A DNA stretch of 64,000 nucleotides from Vibrio sp. AND4 (GCF_000171815.1 NZ_ABGR01000003.1:248001-312000), one strand, 5' to 3'. Numbered from the stretch's first letter, positions 10,722 to 20,320 are shown. Made by a program: numbers and translations. Notes: generated from the letters alone by a model not told the origin.

Positions 10722-12689
10722 ATGATACAACTCCACTCTCGCCCATATCCACTCGGCGCAACCGTTAGCAAGGAAGGTTGCAACTTTTCTATTCACGCGC
10801 CGATTTGTAAAGACATTCAACTTGCGCTCTTTGCAGAAGACGGTAGCTATGAGCTGCACGATCTATCAGACGAGTGTGCGGGTATTCGTCATACTTTCAT
10901 CCCGCATATAAAATCGGGGCAAAAGTATGGCTATGTAGTGACGCATCAAGACCAACCTCTGTTGATCTCCGATCCTTATGCAAAGGCAATTGATAAGCGC
11001 CTTTACTACCAACCGCCCTTCTCCCCAATAAAAAGTTTTGATATGCCCAAATGTGTCGTGATTGAGGATAACTTCGATTGGCAAAACAGCGATCATCCAC
11101 GCATACCACGAGAAGAAATGGTGTTATTTGAAACCCATGTGAAAGGGTTGACCCAACAACACCCTACCATCGCAAGTGATACTCGAGGCCGCTACTTAGG
11201 CTTATCGTCGCCAGAAATGTTAGCGTTCTACAAACAACAGAACATCAATACGCTGCAATTGCTGCCTGTGGCCGCGTGTATGCATGAGCCTCACTTGCTT
11301 AACATGGATAAAGTGAACTATTGGGGATACAACCCCTATTTATTCATGGTTCCCGACCCACGTTATGCAGAAATAGACGCCGTAATTGAACTGAAAACCA
11401 CCATACGAGAACTGCATAAAAACGGCATCGAAGTGATTCTTGATGTGGTGTACAACCACACAGCAGAAGGTGGAGAAGGCCCAACCATCTTTAATTTAAA
11501 AGCACTCGATCCGCACTTCTACATTAAGCATGACCAGCGATTTGCTAACTTTACTGGCTGCGGCAACACCCTTGATATGACTTATCAACCTGCGCTCAAC
11601 CTTGTCATGGATACACTGCGTTACTGGGTGAGCGAATTTAAAGTCGACGGCTTCCGTTTTGACTTAGCAGCAACATTAGGCCGTCAAGATAATGATTACA
11701 ATCCTGAAGCGGCATTCTTTAAAGCCGTCGCGCAAGATCCGATTCTTCGTGAAACCAAATTGATTGCCGAACCGTGGGATATAGGACCAAATGGCTACCA
11801 AGTAGGCAATTTTCCATTGGGTTGGAACGAATGTAACGACAAACTGCGTGACATATCACGGAGCTTCTGGCGCGGTGATCAAGGTTACCTGAAAGAGTTT
11901 GCGACTCGATTGATGGGCTCGCGTGATATTTACAGCGCTGCACACTGGCCTTACAAACTGACGGTTAACTACATCACTTATCACGATGGCTTCACCTTGC
12001 AAGATTTGGTGTCTTATAGACAAAAGCACAACGAGGCGAACGGCGAACAGAACCGCGATGGCCACGGTGATAACCGCTCGGACAACTACGGCGTCGAGGG
12101 TACAACAGAAAACCTAATGATCATCGAGAAACGTGAGAAGCAAAAACGCAACTTAATTGCCAGCTTACTGTTCGCATTCGGAATCCCCCATATTCTGACC
12201 GCAGATTTACTCTCACATACTCAAGGTGGTAACAACAACGCTTACTGTCAGGATAACGAAACCAGCTGGTTGAACTGGGCAATGTCTGAAAGCAAGCAAG
12301 ATTTCAAAACCTGGATGTCACAAATGGTCGCCAACCGCAATCAATACATGGTGCCATTCATTCGGGCATTCAGCGGTAAGAATCGTAATAATAACCGTAT
12401 TTTCTGGCGTCGCATTGATGGTAGCTTAATGGAACACGAAGATTGGAACCGTTTAAGCTCAGTGGCCCTGCATTTAGGAATCGGCAAAGAAGGGCAAGAG
12501 TTGGTGTACCTGATCAACCAAACCAAGGCACCAGCCCGTTTCAGACTACCAAGTGAACGTGGCCAAGAATGGGTAACGGTTTGCGATACCAATGTACGCA
12601 ACCTAAACCCGGGTCATGCAGAGGGGGAAGTACTTCTTTCTCCGACTTCAATGGCCATTTTGCATTATCAGCCGACTCAAACAACGTAA
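10722..12689 (+). CDS. glgX: Glycogen/maltodextrin debranching enzyme, GlgX-like
   Basis: 655 aa, matching GlgX length (about 657). An N-terminal CBM48/isoamylase-type domain (about 8-90) precedes the GH13 barrel. Catalytic motifs are complete: DVVYNH 241-246, DGFRFD with nucleophile Asp314, LIAEPWD with acid Glu350, and YHDGF with His421/Asp422. It hydrolyses alpha-1,6 branches in limit dextrins, in the cytoplasm since no signal peptide is present. Location opposite lamB, with MalT boxes between, suggests it debranches imported maltodextrins rather than serving only glycogen turnover. No glg biosynthesis genes are adjacent. Confidence 0.92.
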   Translation: MIQLHSRPYPLGATVSKEGCNFSIHAPICKDIQLALFAEDGSYELHDLSDECAGIRHTFIPHIKSGQKYGYVVTHQDQPLLISDPYAKAIDKRLYYQPPFSPIKSFDMPKCVVIEDNFDWQNSDHPRIPREEMVLFETHVKGLTQQHPTIASDTRGRYLGLSSPEMLAFYKQQNINTLQLLPVAACMHEPHLLNMDKVNYWGYNPYLFMVPDPRYAEIDAVIELKTTIRELHKNGIEVILDVVYNHTAEGGEGPTIFNLKALDPHFYIKHDQRFANFTGCGNTLDMTYQPALNLVMDTLRYWVSEFKVDGFRFDLAATLGRQDNDYNPEAAFFKAVAQDPILRETKLIAEPWDIGPNGYQVGNFPLGWNECNDKLRDISRSFWRGDQGYLKEFATRLMGSRDIYSAAHWPYKLTVNYITYHDGFTLQDLVSYRQKHNEANGEQNRDGHGDNRSDNYGVEGTTENLMIIEKREKQKRNLIASLLFAFGIPHILTADLLSHTQGGNNNAYCQDNETSWLNWAMSESKQDFKTWMSQMVANRNQYMVPFIRAFSGKNRNNNRIFWRRIDGSLMEHEDWNRLSSVALHLGIGKEGQELVYLINQTKAPARFRLPSERGQEWVTVCDTNVRNLNPGHAEGEVLLSPTSMAILHYQPTQTT

Positions 12690-13530
12690 CTGACTTAACT
12701 ACTCCAAACTTATTGAAAGCACGTCGAATACTCTAGATTTTTATCTAAATTTGTCTATGGCACCGCATATTGTCGTGACGTAATAAAGATTAATTAAGCC
12801 TTTGTCTTATTCCTCTAAGAGAATGTTTATCAATCGATGTCAATTAATCGAGTGTGTAAGATCATCGTTAGTTTTGGTTGAGTACTGTCTATTTAAACAA
12901 CATAGCTAATGATGGATTATAAACCACTGATTTTAAAAATTATTTTTCACACCAAAGAGAGGGGGGAAAGCCCTCACTCAGCGCTGTGAAGTTATGATTT
13001 TTTCATTTTACTATTCACACATAGGATTTGTGCTTTGTTGATAAGCGCTTAATTGCATATTGTACTGGTTCATTCCAATCAGTGATATAAATTAGTGCAG
13101 AAAAGTTCGTCAGAATAAAGCGAATATTTTCTATAAGTAGCTATTCTATAAAAATCTGAACAACGATAGCGAGGTCATAACAAGCCAAAAAGACCAGCAA
13201 TTTTCCGTCGTAGATGTGGGTGGACAGTGTCGAATGAAACAATATTCAACCTAAGATTCTAGTTAATAGTATCAGCTATATTTTCGAAATAAATCACGAG
13301 ATAAAGTCATAATCAGATAATATAAGGAGAAAATAAGGAGAAAATAAGGAGAAAATAATAATCTAGAACGCAATAAACTTTCAGTCATCAAAAATCAGAA
13401 CCTTTTGAAAATAAGAAAAATTACAACGAGTTGAAATAGAAATATTACATTCGTACTATTAAGAAGTGGAAATGAATCGAATTGGTTGCGTCGCAATGAT
13501 GACACCAAGAGCACTCTAACCACAATAAAA
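12690..13530. other. AT-rich intergenic region, no gene seen
   Basis: About 840 bases with stops in all frames. It contains a GAGGG...CCCTC palindromic stretch at about 12957-12990 that resembles one at about 19911-19940, and a short tandem array at 13322. Confidence 0.6.
13322..13354. repeat. Three perfect tandem copies of an 11-bp unit
   Basis: ATAAGGAGAAA repeated at 13322, 13333 and 13344, then a partial copy. Each unit contains a Shine-Dalgarno-like AAGGAG, but no frame starts from them. Confidence 0.85.
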
Positions 13531-13557
13531 TCCCTCACCAATCGGCGAGGGACTTTT
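13531..13557. terminator. Terminator downstream of the bactofilin gene
   Basis: TCCCTC/GAGGGA stem with inner CC/GG pairs around AATC. ACTTTTTG follows on the plus strand and ATTTTATTG on the minus strand, so it can stop minus-strand transcripts leaving the bactofilin gene. Confidence 0.7.
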
Positions 13558-13600
13558 TGTATTCGATAGGGATAAAGTTGGTTTTTATTCTTGAGGATAG

Positions 13601-14044
13601 TTAGGCGCTTTTGCGAGCTGATGACTTTTCTGTGTTCGCTGCTGCTTCTCTCGTTTCGACGGACTTATCTTTCAGCGTCACGCCCTCTTTCTCTGCAAGC
13701 TCTGCCGCCTCTCCAAAAAATCGACCACCTGGCTCAATGCTCAGGTTGTTGCTCCAAATTTTGCCGCTGACTCGGCCTTTTGGCAGGATTTGAATATGTT
13801 CCGCATGGCTGTTGCCGTCAAGCAAGCCATTGACGATGAGCTGTTTGGCGTAGATGTCACCTTTCACACGACCGCTTTCAGCGATGATCAAGGTGCCTTC
13901 GACATGCAACTGGCCATCGATGATGCCATCTACCTGAATGTTACTTTCTACTTTGAGTTCTCCGCTAACAGAACCCCCCTTGGCGATGAGAGTTGAAGCT
14001 GATGAGCCACTCGCTGTTCTACGGTTTCGATTAAAGATTCCCAT
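13601..14044 (-). CDS. Bactofilin (polymer-forming cytoskeletal protein)
   Basis: 147 aa. The central ~100 residues are a right-handed beta-helix of short hydrophobic repeats (VDGIIDGQLHVEGTL, ESGRVKGDIYAKQL, LPKGRVSGKIWSNNL, EPGGRFFGEA), the hallmark of bactofilins, flanked by disordered polar tails. Bactofilins assemble nucleotide-free filaments that position cell-wall enzymes. The start ATG has AAGGAG upstream and lies inside the 3' end of the M23 peptidase gene (97-base overlap), so the two are translationally coupled and probably act together on peptidoglycan, as in Helicobacter CcmA and its Csd peptidase partners. Confidence 0.93.
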   Translation of the reverse strand: MGIFNRNRRTASGSSASTLIAKGGSVSGELKVESNIQVDGIIDGQLHVEGTLIIAESGRVKGDIYAKQLIVNGLLDGNSHAEHIQILPKGRVSGKIWSNNLSIEPGGRFFGEAAELAEKEGVTLKDKSVETREAAANTEKSSARKSA

Positions 14045-14901
14045 CGTATTCTTCGCTCCTTAGTAAAAATATTCTCAAAATTATTAAGATCCCACCCCAC
14101 GAATGGACTTGGGTTTAAGGCTCGCCCGATAAATCTCACCTCGTAATGAAGATGAGGACCGGAAGAGAGCCCGGTATTGCCGGAAATAGCGATGAGTTGC
14201 CCTTTTTTAACAAACTCACCGGTTTTAACTTTGAATGTTTTCAAATGCGCGTAGGAGCTTGAAAAACCAAATGAATGCTGCAAGCGCAAAAAGTTACCGT
14301 AGCCTTTGTTACTTCGAAGAGCAGCTTCCACGACGCCGTCAGCCGTGGCATAAACCTTCGTTCCCGTGTTAATGGCAAAGTCGAGTCCTCGGTGCATTTT
14401 TTTCTGCTTGGTGACAGGGTGAATACGCTTTCCGAACCCCGAAGACAGGCGAGCTTTGCCAACAGGGGAGCCGTTTGGAATTTGATTGAGCATTAGCAAA
14501 CGCACATTGGAGGTAAGGGCGGCAACATTAAAACGCGCATCCAAACTGTCGCTGGTCGATCCTTTGGCGACGCCAAGCACTTTCTCTAGTTTAGCCAAAC
14601 GTTCAGATACAAGTTGGACACGATCTTCTCGTTCTGATAAATCGTTCTCAAGGTCTGATTTTAGTTTTTTCAGCTCATTCAACTCTTGAGCGATATTTCG
14701 TGAATACTCGGATAACTTTGCTTGCTCTGATGCGGCTTCATTTAATTGATAGCAAAGATGACTGACCAGTATTGCAGTGGCGGCTAATCCCAAAGAGAGC
14801 GTCAGTAGGAAAATTTTAATGTTACGTTGCTTGTTTTTGCTGAAATACCAATGTCTAGAGCCATTGATGGTGGAAAAAGAAATAGTCAGCCGGTTTGTCA
14901 T
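13948..14901 (-). CDS. Membrane-anchored M23 (LytM-type) peptidoglycan endopeptidase
   Basis: 317 aa. One N-terminal transmembrane helix (about 28-50), a coiled coil (about 55-112, LNELKKLKSDLENDL and onward), then a LytM domain with all zinc ligands and catalytic residues: H170-x3-D174 (MHRGLDFA), H219 (YAHL) and H250-L-H252. It should therefore be an active endopeptidase in the periplasm, cutting peptide cross-links. It overlaps the bactofilin gene out of frame. The coupling suggests that the bactofilin places this enzyme for cell-shape control. Confidence 0.92.
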   Translation of the reverse strand: MTNRLTISFSTINGSRHWYFSKNKQRNIKIFLLTLSLGLAATAILVSHLCYQLNEAASEQAKLSEYSRNIAQELNELKKLKSDLENDLSEREDRVQLVSERLAKLEKVLGVAKGSTSDSLDARFNVAALTSNVRLLMLNQIPNGSPVGKARLSSGFGKRIHPVTKQKKMHRGLDFAINTGTKVYATADGVVEAALRSNKGYGNFLRLQHSFGFSSSYAHLKTFKVKTGEFVKKGQLIAISGNTGLSSGPHLHYEVRFIGRALNPSPFVGWDLNNFENIFTKERRIRWESLIETVEQRVAHQLQLSSPRGVLLAENSK

Positions 14902-15655
14902 GACAACTACTTAGATATAGTGATGTAATCTTTTATTGATAGTTCTAACTTTAATTGAGAGTACCCTTGTCTTCTAGGGATGAGATAGAGGTAAATGTCA
15001 GGCTGTGAGTTGTTTTCAGATAATAAATAAAAGTATGACAATGGATTTAATATTGCATTGAATTTGGACGGTGGGCGATGACATGTCACTATCTGATAAT
15101 TTTATCGGGTGCTGTGGCAAATAGTTGTTGTGACGTGACAGAGCATTCCTCCAGATACAATTATTCTGCGAGCGTACAAAATCGCACAAAGGCAGTCTCT
15201 AGACATGAGAGCCGATTTTAGTGTTGATTTTTCATTAATTGTACCAAAGTATCCAGATTTTACGACAAAACCGCTTTGCTTCCACTATCTTATGCTCCTT
15301 TTATTAATTTATAAGTGAAATTAAAATCTAATTTTAATAATTACATAAAACAAAAATTATTGAGATATTTTATAAAACAATTACTTTAAATGATTTAGTT
15401 AATTGTAATTCATTCTGTATAATAATGTTCTATTTTCTCTTGATGTGTTAAACAAATATGTTATGGTACTTAAAATATTAACTGACGGGTATCAAACCAT
15501 GAAGTAATAAATAAAAATATCATTATTAGCAAGCCTACATTAGTTTTATGTATCAAATCTCGAGCGTTCAAAAGATTTATATAAATAGTATTTAACGTTA
15601 AACCTGCTTTTAGTCGCCCAAGTTATGTCGCGTTTCCTAATTCTGAATCTGGGGG
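14902..15655. other. AT-rich intergenic region without a supported gene
   Basis: About 750 bases, very AT-rich from 15300 to 15480 and with frequent stops in all frames. It probably includes the promoter of the M23/bactofilin unit near 14910-15100. Nothing else is supported. Confidence 0.5.
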
Positions 15656-15775
15656 ATGCGTTTTGGTCGGGTGGATGAGTTCCTTTTTTTTGAAATCCAG
15701 AGATATGACGAAATCGGTATCATGCTGAAAAATAAAGGTGTGGGCCTTATGTTTGAAACATTAAAAAAAGCCTAA
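15656..15775 (+). pseudogene. 39-codon possible gene remnant upstream of the PhyH fragment
   Basis: ATG to TAA frame starting MRFGRVDEFL and ending VGLMFETLKKA. It ends 21 bases before the PhyH-type frame, in the same orientation. The composition looks like the C-terminus of a soluble enzyme, but the family is not recognised. It may be the relic end of a first gene in this decaying operon. Confidence 0.3.
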
Positions 15776-15796
15776 ATTACATGATGGTGGGTGAGT

Positions 15797-16219
15797 ATGA
15801 GTGATCCGGTAGAGAAGTATCGAAAGAATGGATTTGTTGTAGTTGATGTTCTTACCGCTGAAGAAGAAACAAAGGTGTTCGGAAACTCTAAGCACTATGC
15901 GTCCAACAATGCAGTATTGGATGGGCAATTGTGTGTGAAATTGAAGCCTGGGCAGGCGGCTATTTACAACAACATTGTACACCGTGGTTACTGTGAGCAG
16001 ATTAAAGAACCAAGACGTATTGTACATATGGGTTACCATCCCATGCAGCACAGGCCGACTTGGCATGCTTACCATTTAAACACGCAACTGGTTGAGCAGT
16101 TGGACTTAGATATATATCCGATGAAACTCAAGGAGATGATTAGCAACAGTCTCAAAACGATGAAAGTGTATCCTCTTCAATCTGAGTCATGGTGTCGTAT
16201 TGGAGAAGAGTATGCTTAA
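15797..16219 (+). pseudogene. Phytanoyl-CoA dioxygenase-like protein with internal deletion
   Basis: 140 aa, about half the length of PhyH-family Fe(II)/2-oxoglutarate dioxygenases. The first ~25 residues (DPVEKYRKNGFVVVD) match the family N-terminus, and residues ~27-95 match the C-terminal half, with the distal metal His and oxoglutarate Arg regions (NNIVHRGY, EPRRIVHMGYHP). The middle, which should carry the HxD metal-binding motif, is absent, and the join falls near TKVFGNSKHY. It should therefore be catalytically dead. The 3' end still overlaps the next start (ATGCTTAA), so the original operon arrangement is preserved. A GTG start at 15791 is also possible. Confidence 0.65.
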
Positions 16220-17174
16220 TTGGGGCATTGCAGGTCTGGGAAATATAGCATATCGGGTCGCAAAAGACTTTGACTACATTTCAAATGGCCGATTAATAGC
16301 TGTTGCTTCGCGTTGCAAGGAAAAATCAAAAAAATTTGCTGCTGAATTTTCGGTTGATCATGCATTTGGAAGCTACGAGGACATGGCGAATTGCAGTAGT
16401 GTTGACGCTGTATACGTTTCAACGATCCACCCTCTTCACTACCCGCTGGCTAAGTTGTTTTTATCACAAGGCAAGCATGTAATGGTTGAGAAGCCAGCTG
16501 TTGTTTCGGTTAGCCAGTGGCTAGATTTGGTGGAAACGGCAAAAAGAAATAGCTGTTTTCTTATGGAAGCCATGAAATTTCCTTTGTTCCCTGCGTATGT
16601 GAAGATGAAGCAGTATTTACTAGAAGGGAATCATCGAGTAAATAAAATTAATGCCTGTTTTGGTAATCATCATGTGTTTGATAGAAACTGGCACCTTTTT
16701 GATAAAACGTTATACGGCGGTGCAAAGTACGATGTGGGCTGTTATCTCGTGTGGTTGTATGTCGATTTATTGTATTCATACATAACGTCAGACATAGATG
16801 TTAATCGTATTGAAGCGACAATTAATGAGAACTCTGATGTGGATGAAAGGACCGACTTCATATTCAAAAAACCTGCGCAAGCAACGCTACAAAGCTCCAT
16901 TATTGATAATTATCCGCGCGATGCATTAATAACAACGGATCGTTCTACGATTAAAATACATGGTAAATGGTGGAACCCTAAAAAAATCGATGTACATCAT
17001 TACAATAATGTATTCAGTATCGATGACTCCAAGAGTCAGGGAGGTGGGTTTCAATATGAATTCATCCACTTTGCAGAATGCGTTTTCCAAGGGTTTAACG
17101 AATCTCCCCTCATAACTCATAAAAAAACTGAGATTGTACTGAAACTAATTGAGTCTGAAAAATATGCTATATAA
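16212..17174 (+). CDS. Gfo/Idh/MocA-family oxidoreductase
   Basis: 320 aa from MLNWGIAGLGNIA; GGAG sits 9 bases before this ATG, so the upstream in-frame TTG at 16200 is not chosen. The N-terminal Rossmann fold has the GLGNIA dinucleotide motif, and VMVEKPA near residue 90-96 carries the conserved EKP catalytic-lysine motif. The C-terminal alpha/beta domain has GGAKYDVGCY, typical of the family's substrate site (G-x-x-x-D-x-G). It should oxidise or reduce a sugar or cyclitol with NAD(P). The neighbouring PhyH-like fragment and the acyl-carrier-like remnant hint at a lost small biosynthetic cluster. Confidence 0.85.
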   Translation: MLNWGIAGLGNIAYRVAKDFDYISNGRLIAVASRCKEKSKKFAAEFSVDHAFGSYEDMANCSSVDAVYVSTIHPLHYPLAKLFLSQGKHVMVEKPAVVSVSQWLDLVETAKRNSCFLMEAMKFPLFPAYVKMKQYLLEGNHRVNKINACFGNHHVFDRNWHLFDKTLYGGAKYDVGCYLVWLYVDLLYSYITSDIDVNRIEATINENSDVDERTDFIFKKPAQATLQSSIIDNYPRDALITTDRSTIKIHGKWWNPKKIDVHHYNNVFSIDDSKSQGGGFQYEFIHFAECVFQGFNESPLITHKKTEIVLKLIESEKYAI

Positions 17175-17216
17175 CTACAAAATACTAAAAAAGGTGTCTT
17201 TACTTTTGCTTAAGCT

Positions 17217-17357
17217 TTGGAAAATGTTGAAGTGAAGGAAATAATACTCTCTCTGATACTGGAACATTTCAGCGTTGAACCCAGTGTTATAACAGCAATT
17301 GATAGTCAAGATGCACTACATAAATACCAATTGAGCCTAGATCTTGGGATTTCTTAA
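17217..17357 (+). pseudogene. Short acyl-carrier-protein-like remnant
   Basis: Open frame of 46 codons (TTG 17217 or GTG 17232) ending with TAA, 18 bases before a strong terminator. The pattern VKEIILSLILEHFSVEPSVI followed by LHKYQLSLDLG resembles acyl carrier proteins, where a ...YGLDSL... loop carries the phosphopantetheinyl Ser. Here the loop is scrambled and the C-terminal helices are missing. The assignment is tentative. Confidence 0.35.
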
Positions 17358-17374
17358 GCCCCACCAGCCAAGGA

Positions 17375-17415
17375 TTCCAGCAGGTTGCAAACGGAACCTG
17401 CTGGAATTCTTTATT
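17375..17415 (+). terminator. Strong terminator ending the Gfo/Idh operon
   Basis: Perfect 12-bp stem TTCCAGCAGGTT / AACCTGCTGGAA around GCAAACGG, followed by TTCTTTATT. Confidence 0.8.
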
Positions 17416-17670
17416 GGGTTGCCTGTCAATATTACGGGTGATCAATGCCAATTAGTTCACGGTTCGTCTTATAAATGTGTTTTTTTAAAGAAAATAACCT
17501 TCAGAAAATTGATAACTTTGTTCGTGTGTTTATGATGGCATTGCATAAAAATAAATACCTGAATATCCGAGAGAGGTGTCTCGTTCTCTCAGTGTGTTTA
17601 TTTTAGGTGAATGCTTACTCAAACCAGCAGGTTGGTTTGAGAAAATAAAACCAAAACAACGGAGTTGGTC

Positions 17671-19404
17671 GTGAAAAAATTATTATTAGCTACTGCAGTG
17701 GTTGCAGCAGTCGGTGGTGCCGCTTTTTTGTACCAAGACAACCTTGCCCAAGGTGAATCGTCAAGCTCGCTGCTTGCTCAAGTACCTGCTGATACCTTGT
17801 TGGTTTCTTATCAAACGGAACCTTTCAACCATTATGAGTACATGAACGCGTTCGGCACATTACAACAGCCACCAATGGCTGAGCTATTTGCTGAAGAAGA
17901 CCTGACGCCTGGTATTGAGTTTGCTGTCGATTTCTTAGATTCGTACATCGCCGCCGCATCTTCTCCAGAGAGTTTAAAAACCTTTTTGGGGACTGGCGAC
18001 ATGGTGAGCCCAGTTATGTATACCCTAGGCCTTGTGCCAGTTTATAAACTGCAGTTGGAGAACCCTAACGCGTTGTGGAAGACGCTGGATGAGCAGGAGC
18101 AACTGGCAGGCATTGAACATGAACTTGTGAAGCTAGGTATCGTGGAGTTCCGCCGTTATGAGCTTACGGATTCTCAAGACCCGCAATTGGGCATTGGCTT
18201 GGCAGTTGCGGTTGTTAATAACGTTCTAACCGTGACGTTTGACATTCCTGAACTGGGTGTTGAGAACCCACTTAAACTGGCATTCGGCTTAGAAGCTCCA
18301 GAGAGCAGCATCCTTGATTCTGGTCGTCTAGAGGCGGTGCAAGCTCAGTATGGCACGAACAATAACTCATTTGGGATTATTGATGTTCGTGAGGTGATTA
18401 AGGGCCTAACGACTGTTGATGGCAACAGAATGGCACGTCAGCTTAAGATGGCCGATTCAGATCCAACTTTAGAGCTACTGCGTTCTTCAGCGTGTCACAC
18501 TGAGTTTACTCAAATTGCAGAAAATTGGCCGCAAATGGTCGCGTTTGCAGAATACAGCGCAAATGGTGATAAAGCCCGCTTCAATGGTAGTTTTGTTGTT
18601 GAATCGAAAAACCAAGTGATTCTTGAGGCGTTGCAATCTGTACGTGGCGTATTGGCAGAATCTAACGGTGATAAGAGCATGTTTAGCTTGGCGTTAGGTC
18701 TCGATGCTGCGACACTCGCGCCAGCGATTGGTAAGATCTGGACAAATCTAACCACCCCTGAGTACCAGTGCTCAATTCTAGCTCAGGCGCAAAATGAAAT
18801 GCGTGATCAAAACCCAGCTCCTGCTATCAGTATGGGTGCTGGCATGGCAAATGGCCTTAAGGGTTGGAGTGTGGAAATGTTTGGCCTAGATATGGACATG
18901 AATGGCCAAGACGGCCCAGATCTTGCTCAGCTGGATGCGATCTTTTCTATCTCTGCGGACAATCCAAATATGCTGTTGCAAACGGCCCAAATGTTCATGC
19001 CTGAGCTCGCTAAGCTTGAAATTCAGCCTGACAACCAGCCAGTGAACATAGGTGGCTTACTTGAACCATATATCGGTAAACCTATGGATGTGTTTGCTCG
19101 TCTGAATGACAGTCACTTGACGCTCTACAGCGGTGACGCATCTGCTGCGGCAAGTGAGAAAGTCATGGCCCAATCTTTGACGGCAAATGGTTTAATGAGC
19201 TTTACTCTGGACCCAGATCGTTTGCTTGAAGTGCTTGATACTGTCTCTGAAGTTTCTGGTGAACCGGTTCCTGAAGATGTGATAATGGGTCTGCAAGGTG
19301 AGCTCATCGGCAGCATGTCTTTGGACGTGACTAAAGACGGTATCGCATTCGACTTCGATTATGTTAATTCAACCAAGCCTCAAGCGACGTTAGCGCAGCA
19401 GTAA
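17671..19404 (+). CDS. Conserved exported protein of unknown function
   Basis: 577 aa from the GTG at 17671 (ACGGAG 7 bases upstream). The N-terminus KKLLLATAVVAAVGGAAFLY is one hydrophobic segment, either a signal peptide or an anchor; the remainder is hydrophilic and acidic with no other membrane segment. It shows internal structural repetition (for example LAQVPADTLLVSY, SGRLEAVQAQYG, NGLMSFTLDPDRLLEVLDT) that recalls DUF3352-like exported proteins, but I cannot name the family with confidence. It stands alone between two strong terminators. Confidence 0.8.
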   Translation: MKKLLLATAVVAAVGGAAFLYQDNLAQGESSSSLLAQVPADTLLVSYQTEPFNHYEYMNAFGTLQQPPMAELFAEEDLTPGIEFAVDFLDSYIAAASSPESLKTFLGTGDMVSPVMYTLGLVPVYKLQLENPNALWKTLDEQEQLAGIEHELVKLGIVEFRRYELTDSQDPQLGIGLAVAVVNNVLTVTFDIPELGVENPLKLAFGLEAPESSILDSGRLEAVQAQYGTNNNSFGIIDVREVIKGLTTVDGNRMARQLKMADSDPTLELLRSSACHTEFTQIAENWPQMVAFAEYSANGDKARFNGSFVVESKNQVILEALQSVRGVLAESNGDKSMFSLALGLDAATLAPAIGKIWTNLTTPEYQCSILAQAQNEMRDQNPAPAISMGAGMANGLKGWSVEMFGLDMDMNGQDGPDLAQLDAIFSISADNPNMLLQTAQMFMPELAKLEIQPDNQPVNIGGLLEPYIGKPMDVFARLNDSHLTLYSGDASAAASEKVMAQSLTANGLMSFTLDPDRLLEVLDTVSEVSGEPVPEDVIMGLQGELIGSMSLDVTKDGIAFDFDYVNSTKPQATLAQQ

Positions 19405-19450
19405 AATGCGTGTTTCACTGGCTTTAATTTTGCAGCACGACTTCTTAAGT

Positions 19451-19477
19451 AAAAGGCGACCTCGTGTCGCCTTTTTG
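19451..19477 (+). terminator. Rho-independent terminator
   Basis: AAAAGGCGAC / GTCGCCTTTT stem with a 5-base loop followed by T residues, 47 bases after the stop at 19404. Confidence 0.85.
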
Positions 19478-19489
19478 GTGTTTATCTTT

Positions 19490-19522
19490 TATACCCAAGC
19501 ATCTTGAAGTGACTTAGGTATA
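19490..19522. repeat. Solo copy of the TATACCC element
   Basis: TATACCCAAG ... CTTAGGTATA. The right part is the reverse complement of the MITE end at 5909 (GCATCTTGAAGTGACTTAGG). It is the two element tips joined without an interior. Confidence 0.65.
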
Positions 19523-19759
19523 AAGCATTTAGAGTAAGTAGAAATCCGCACTTGTGGTTGTTCAATATATATGTTTTTGAGTTTTAATAGATTTTATTAT
19601 GTCCTCCTCTCATCACTCAATGCTGCAGCACCTAACTCAAATAAAGCATAACAAATCAATTTATAACATAAAGATTAAGCGTGCGAAATTCACATCATGA
19701 GCGACTACAAACGCCCTCGTTTTTAGCATAAAGGCTTTCAATAGCTCGCCACTGAATAG

Positions 19760-19831
19760 TTACATCGCTTCTTCAACAATCCAAAAAGTCAAAGAGCCAC
19801 GGTTAATGATTGATTGGTTGTATTGCTTCCA
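19760..19831 (-). mobile_element. IS5-type transposase fragment (left flank of RHS island)
   Basis: Minus-strand reading gives WKQYNQSIINRGSLTFWIVE then a stop. This is the N-terminal signature of IS5-family (ISL2-like) transposases and is nearly identical to the fragment at 27527. Confidence 0.75.
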
Positions 19832-20109
19832 GTTGTTCGTTTCGTGAAATATGTACTTCTAGTGTAAATGAGTTAATTTCATAAACTCATTTTTACAATA
19901 ACTTTAAGCTGAGGGAAAAACCCTCGCTCTGCGCCGTGATTATTACATCATTAAAAATTATTATTTATCCGTTGCAGTGTGAACTGTGAAAGTGGTGCAT
20001 GTGTTGCTAGCCCAATAGATACAGAAGCTCTATGTCAGATGTTTAATAGTCTTACTACTCAAGGGAAAGAGTAGCTACAACAAAATTATTATCTAGCTTC
20101 GGTTGCAAC

Positions 20110-20255
20110 ACAAGGTAGACAGTTTACCAGTAAATGAGTTGATACAGATATTAGTCGACAATGGTGTACGGATTAGCATTGATGAAAAAGGTCTGGGGCA
20201 ACTATGATTTATCGAACGATTATGGCATAGCCTAAAAAATGAAAGAGTTATTTAA
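20110..20255 (+). mobile_element. IS3-type transposase (OrfB) remnant with stops
   Basis: Broken reading GRQFTSK-stop..., VDNGVRISIDEKGLGQL-stop-FIERLWHSLKNE. This is the DDE-domain end of an IS3-family transposase, with the catalytic Glu in FIERLW. At least three in-frame stops show it is dead. Confidence 0.75.
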
Positions 20256-20320
20256 AAGTTACACGATTCCTCGCGAAACTGAGCTTGAAATCGGCAATTA
20301 AACTAAACGGAGATAATATT

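Noticed and set aside
13322..13354. CRISPR or regulatory array made of 11-bp repeats
   Set aside because: Units are contiguous without spacers and only three copies exist, so simple slippage explains them.
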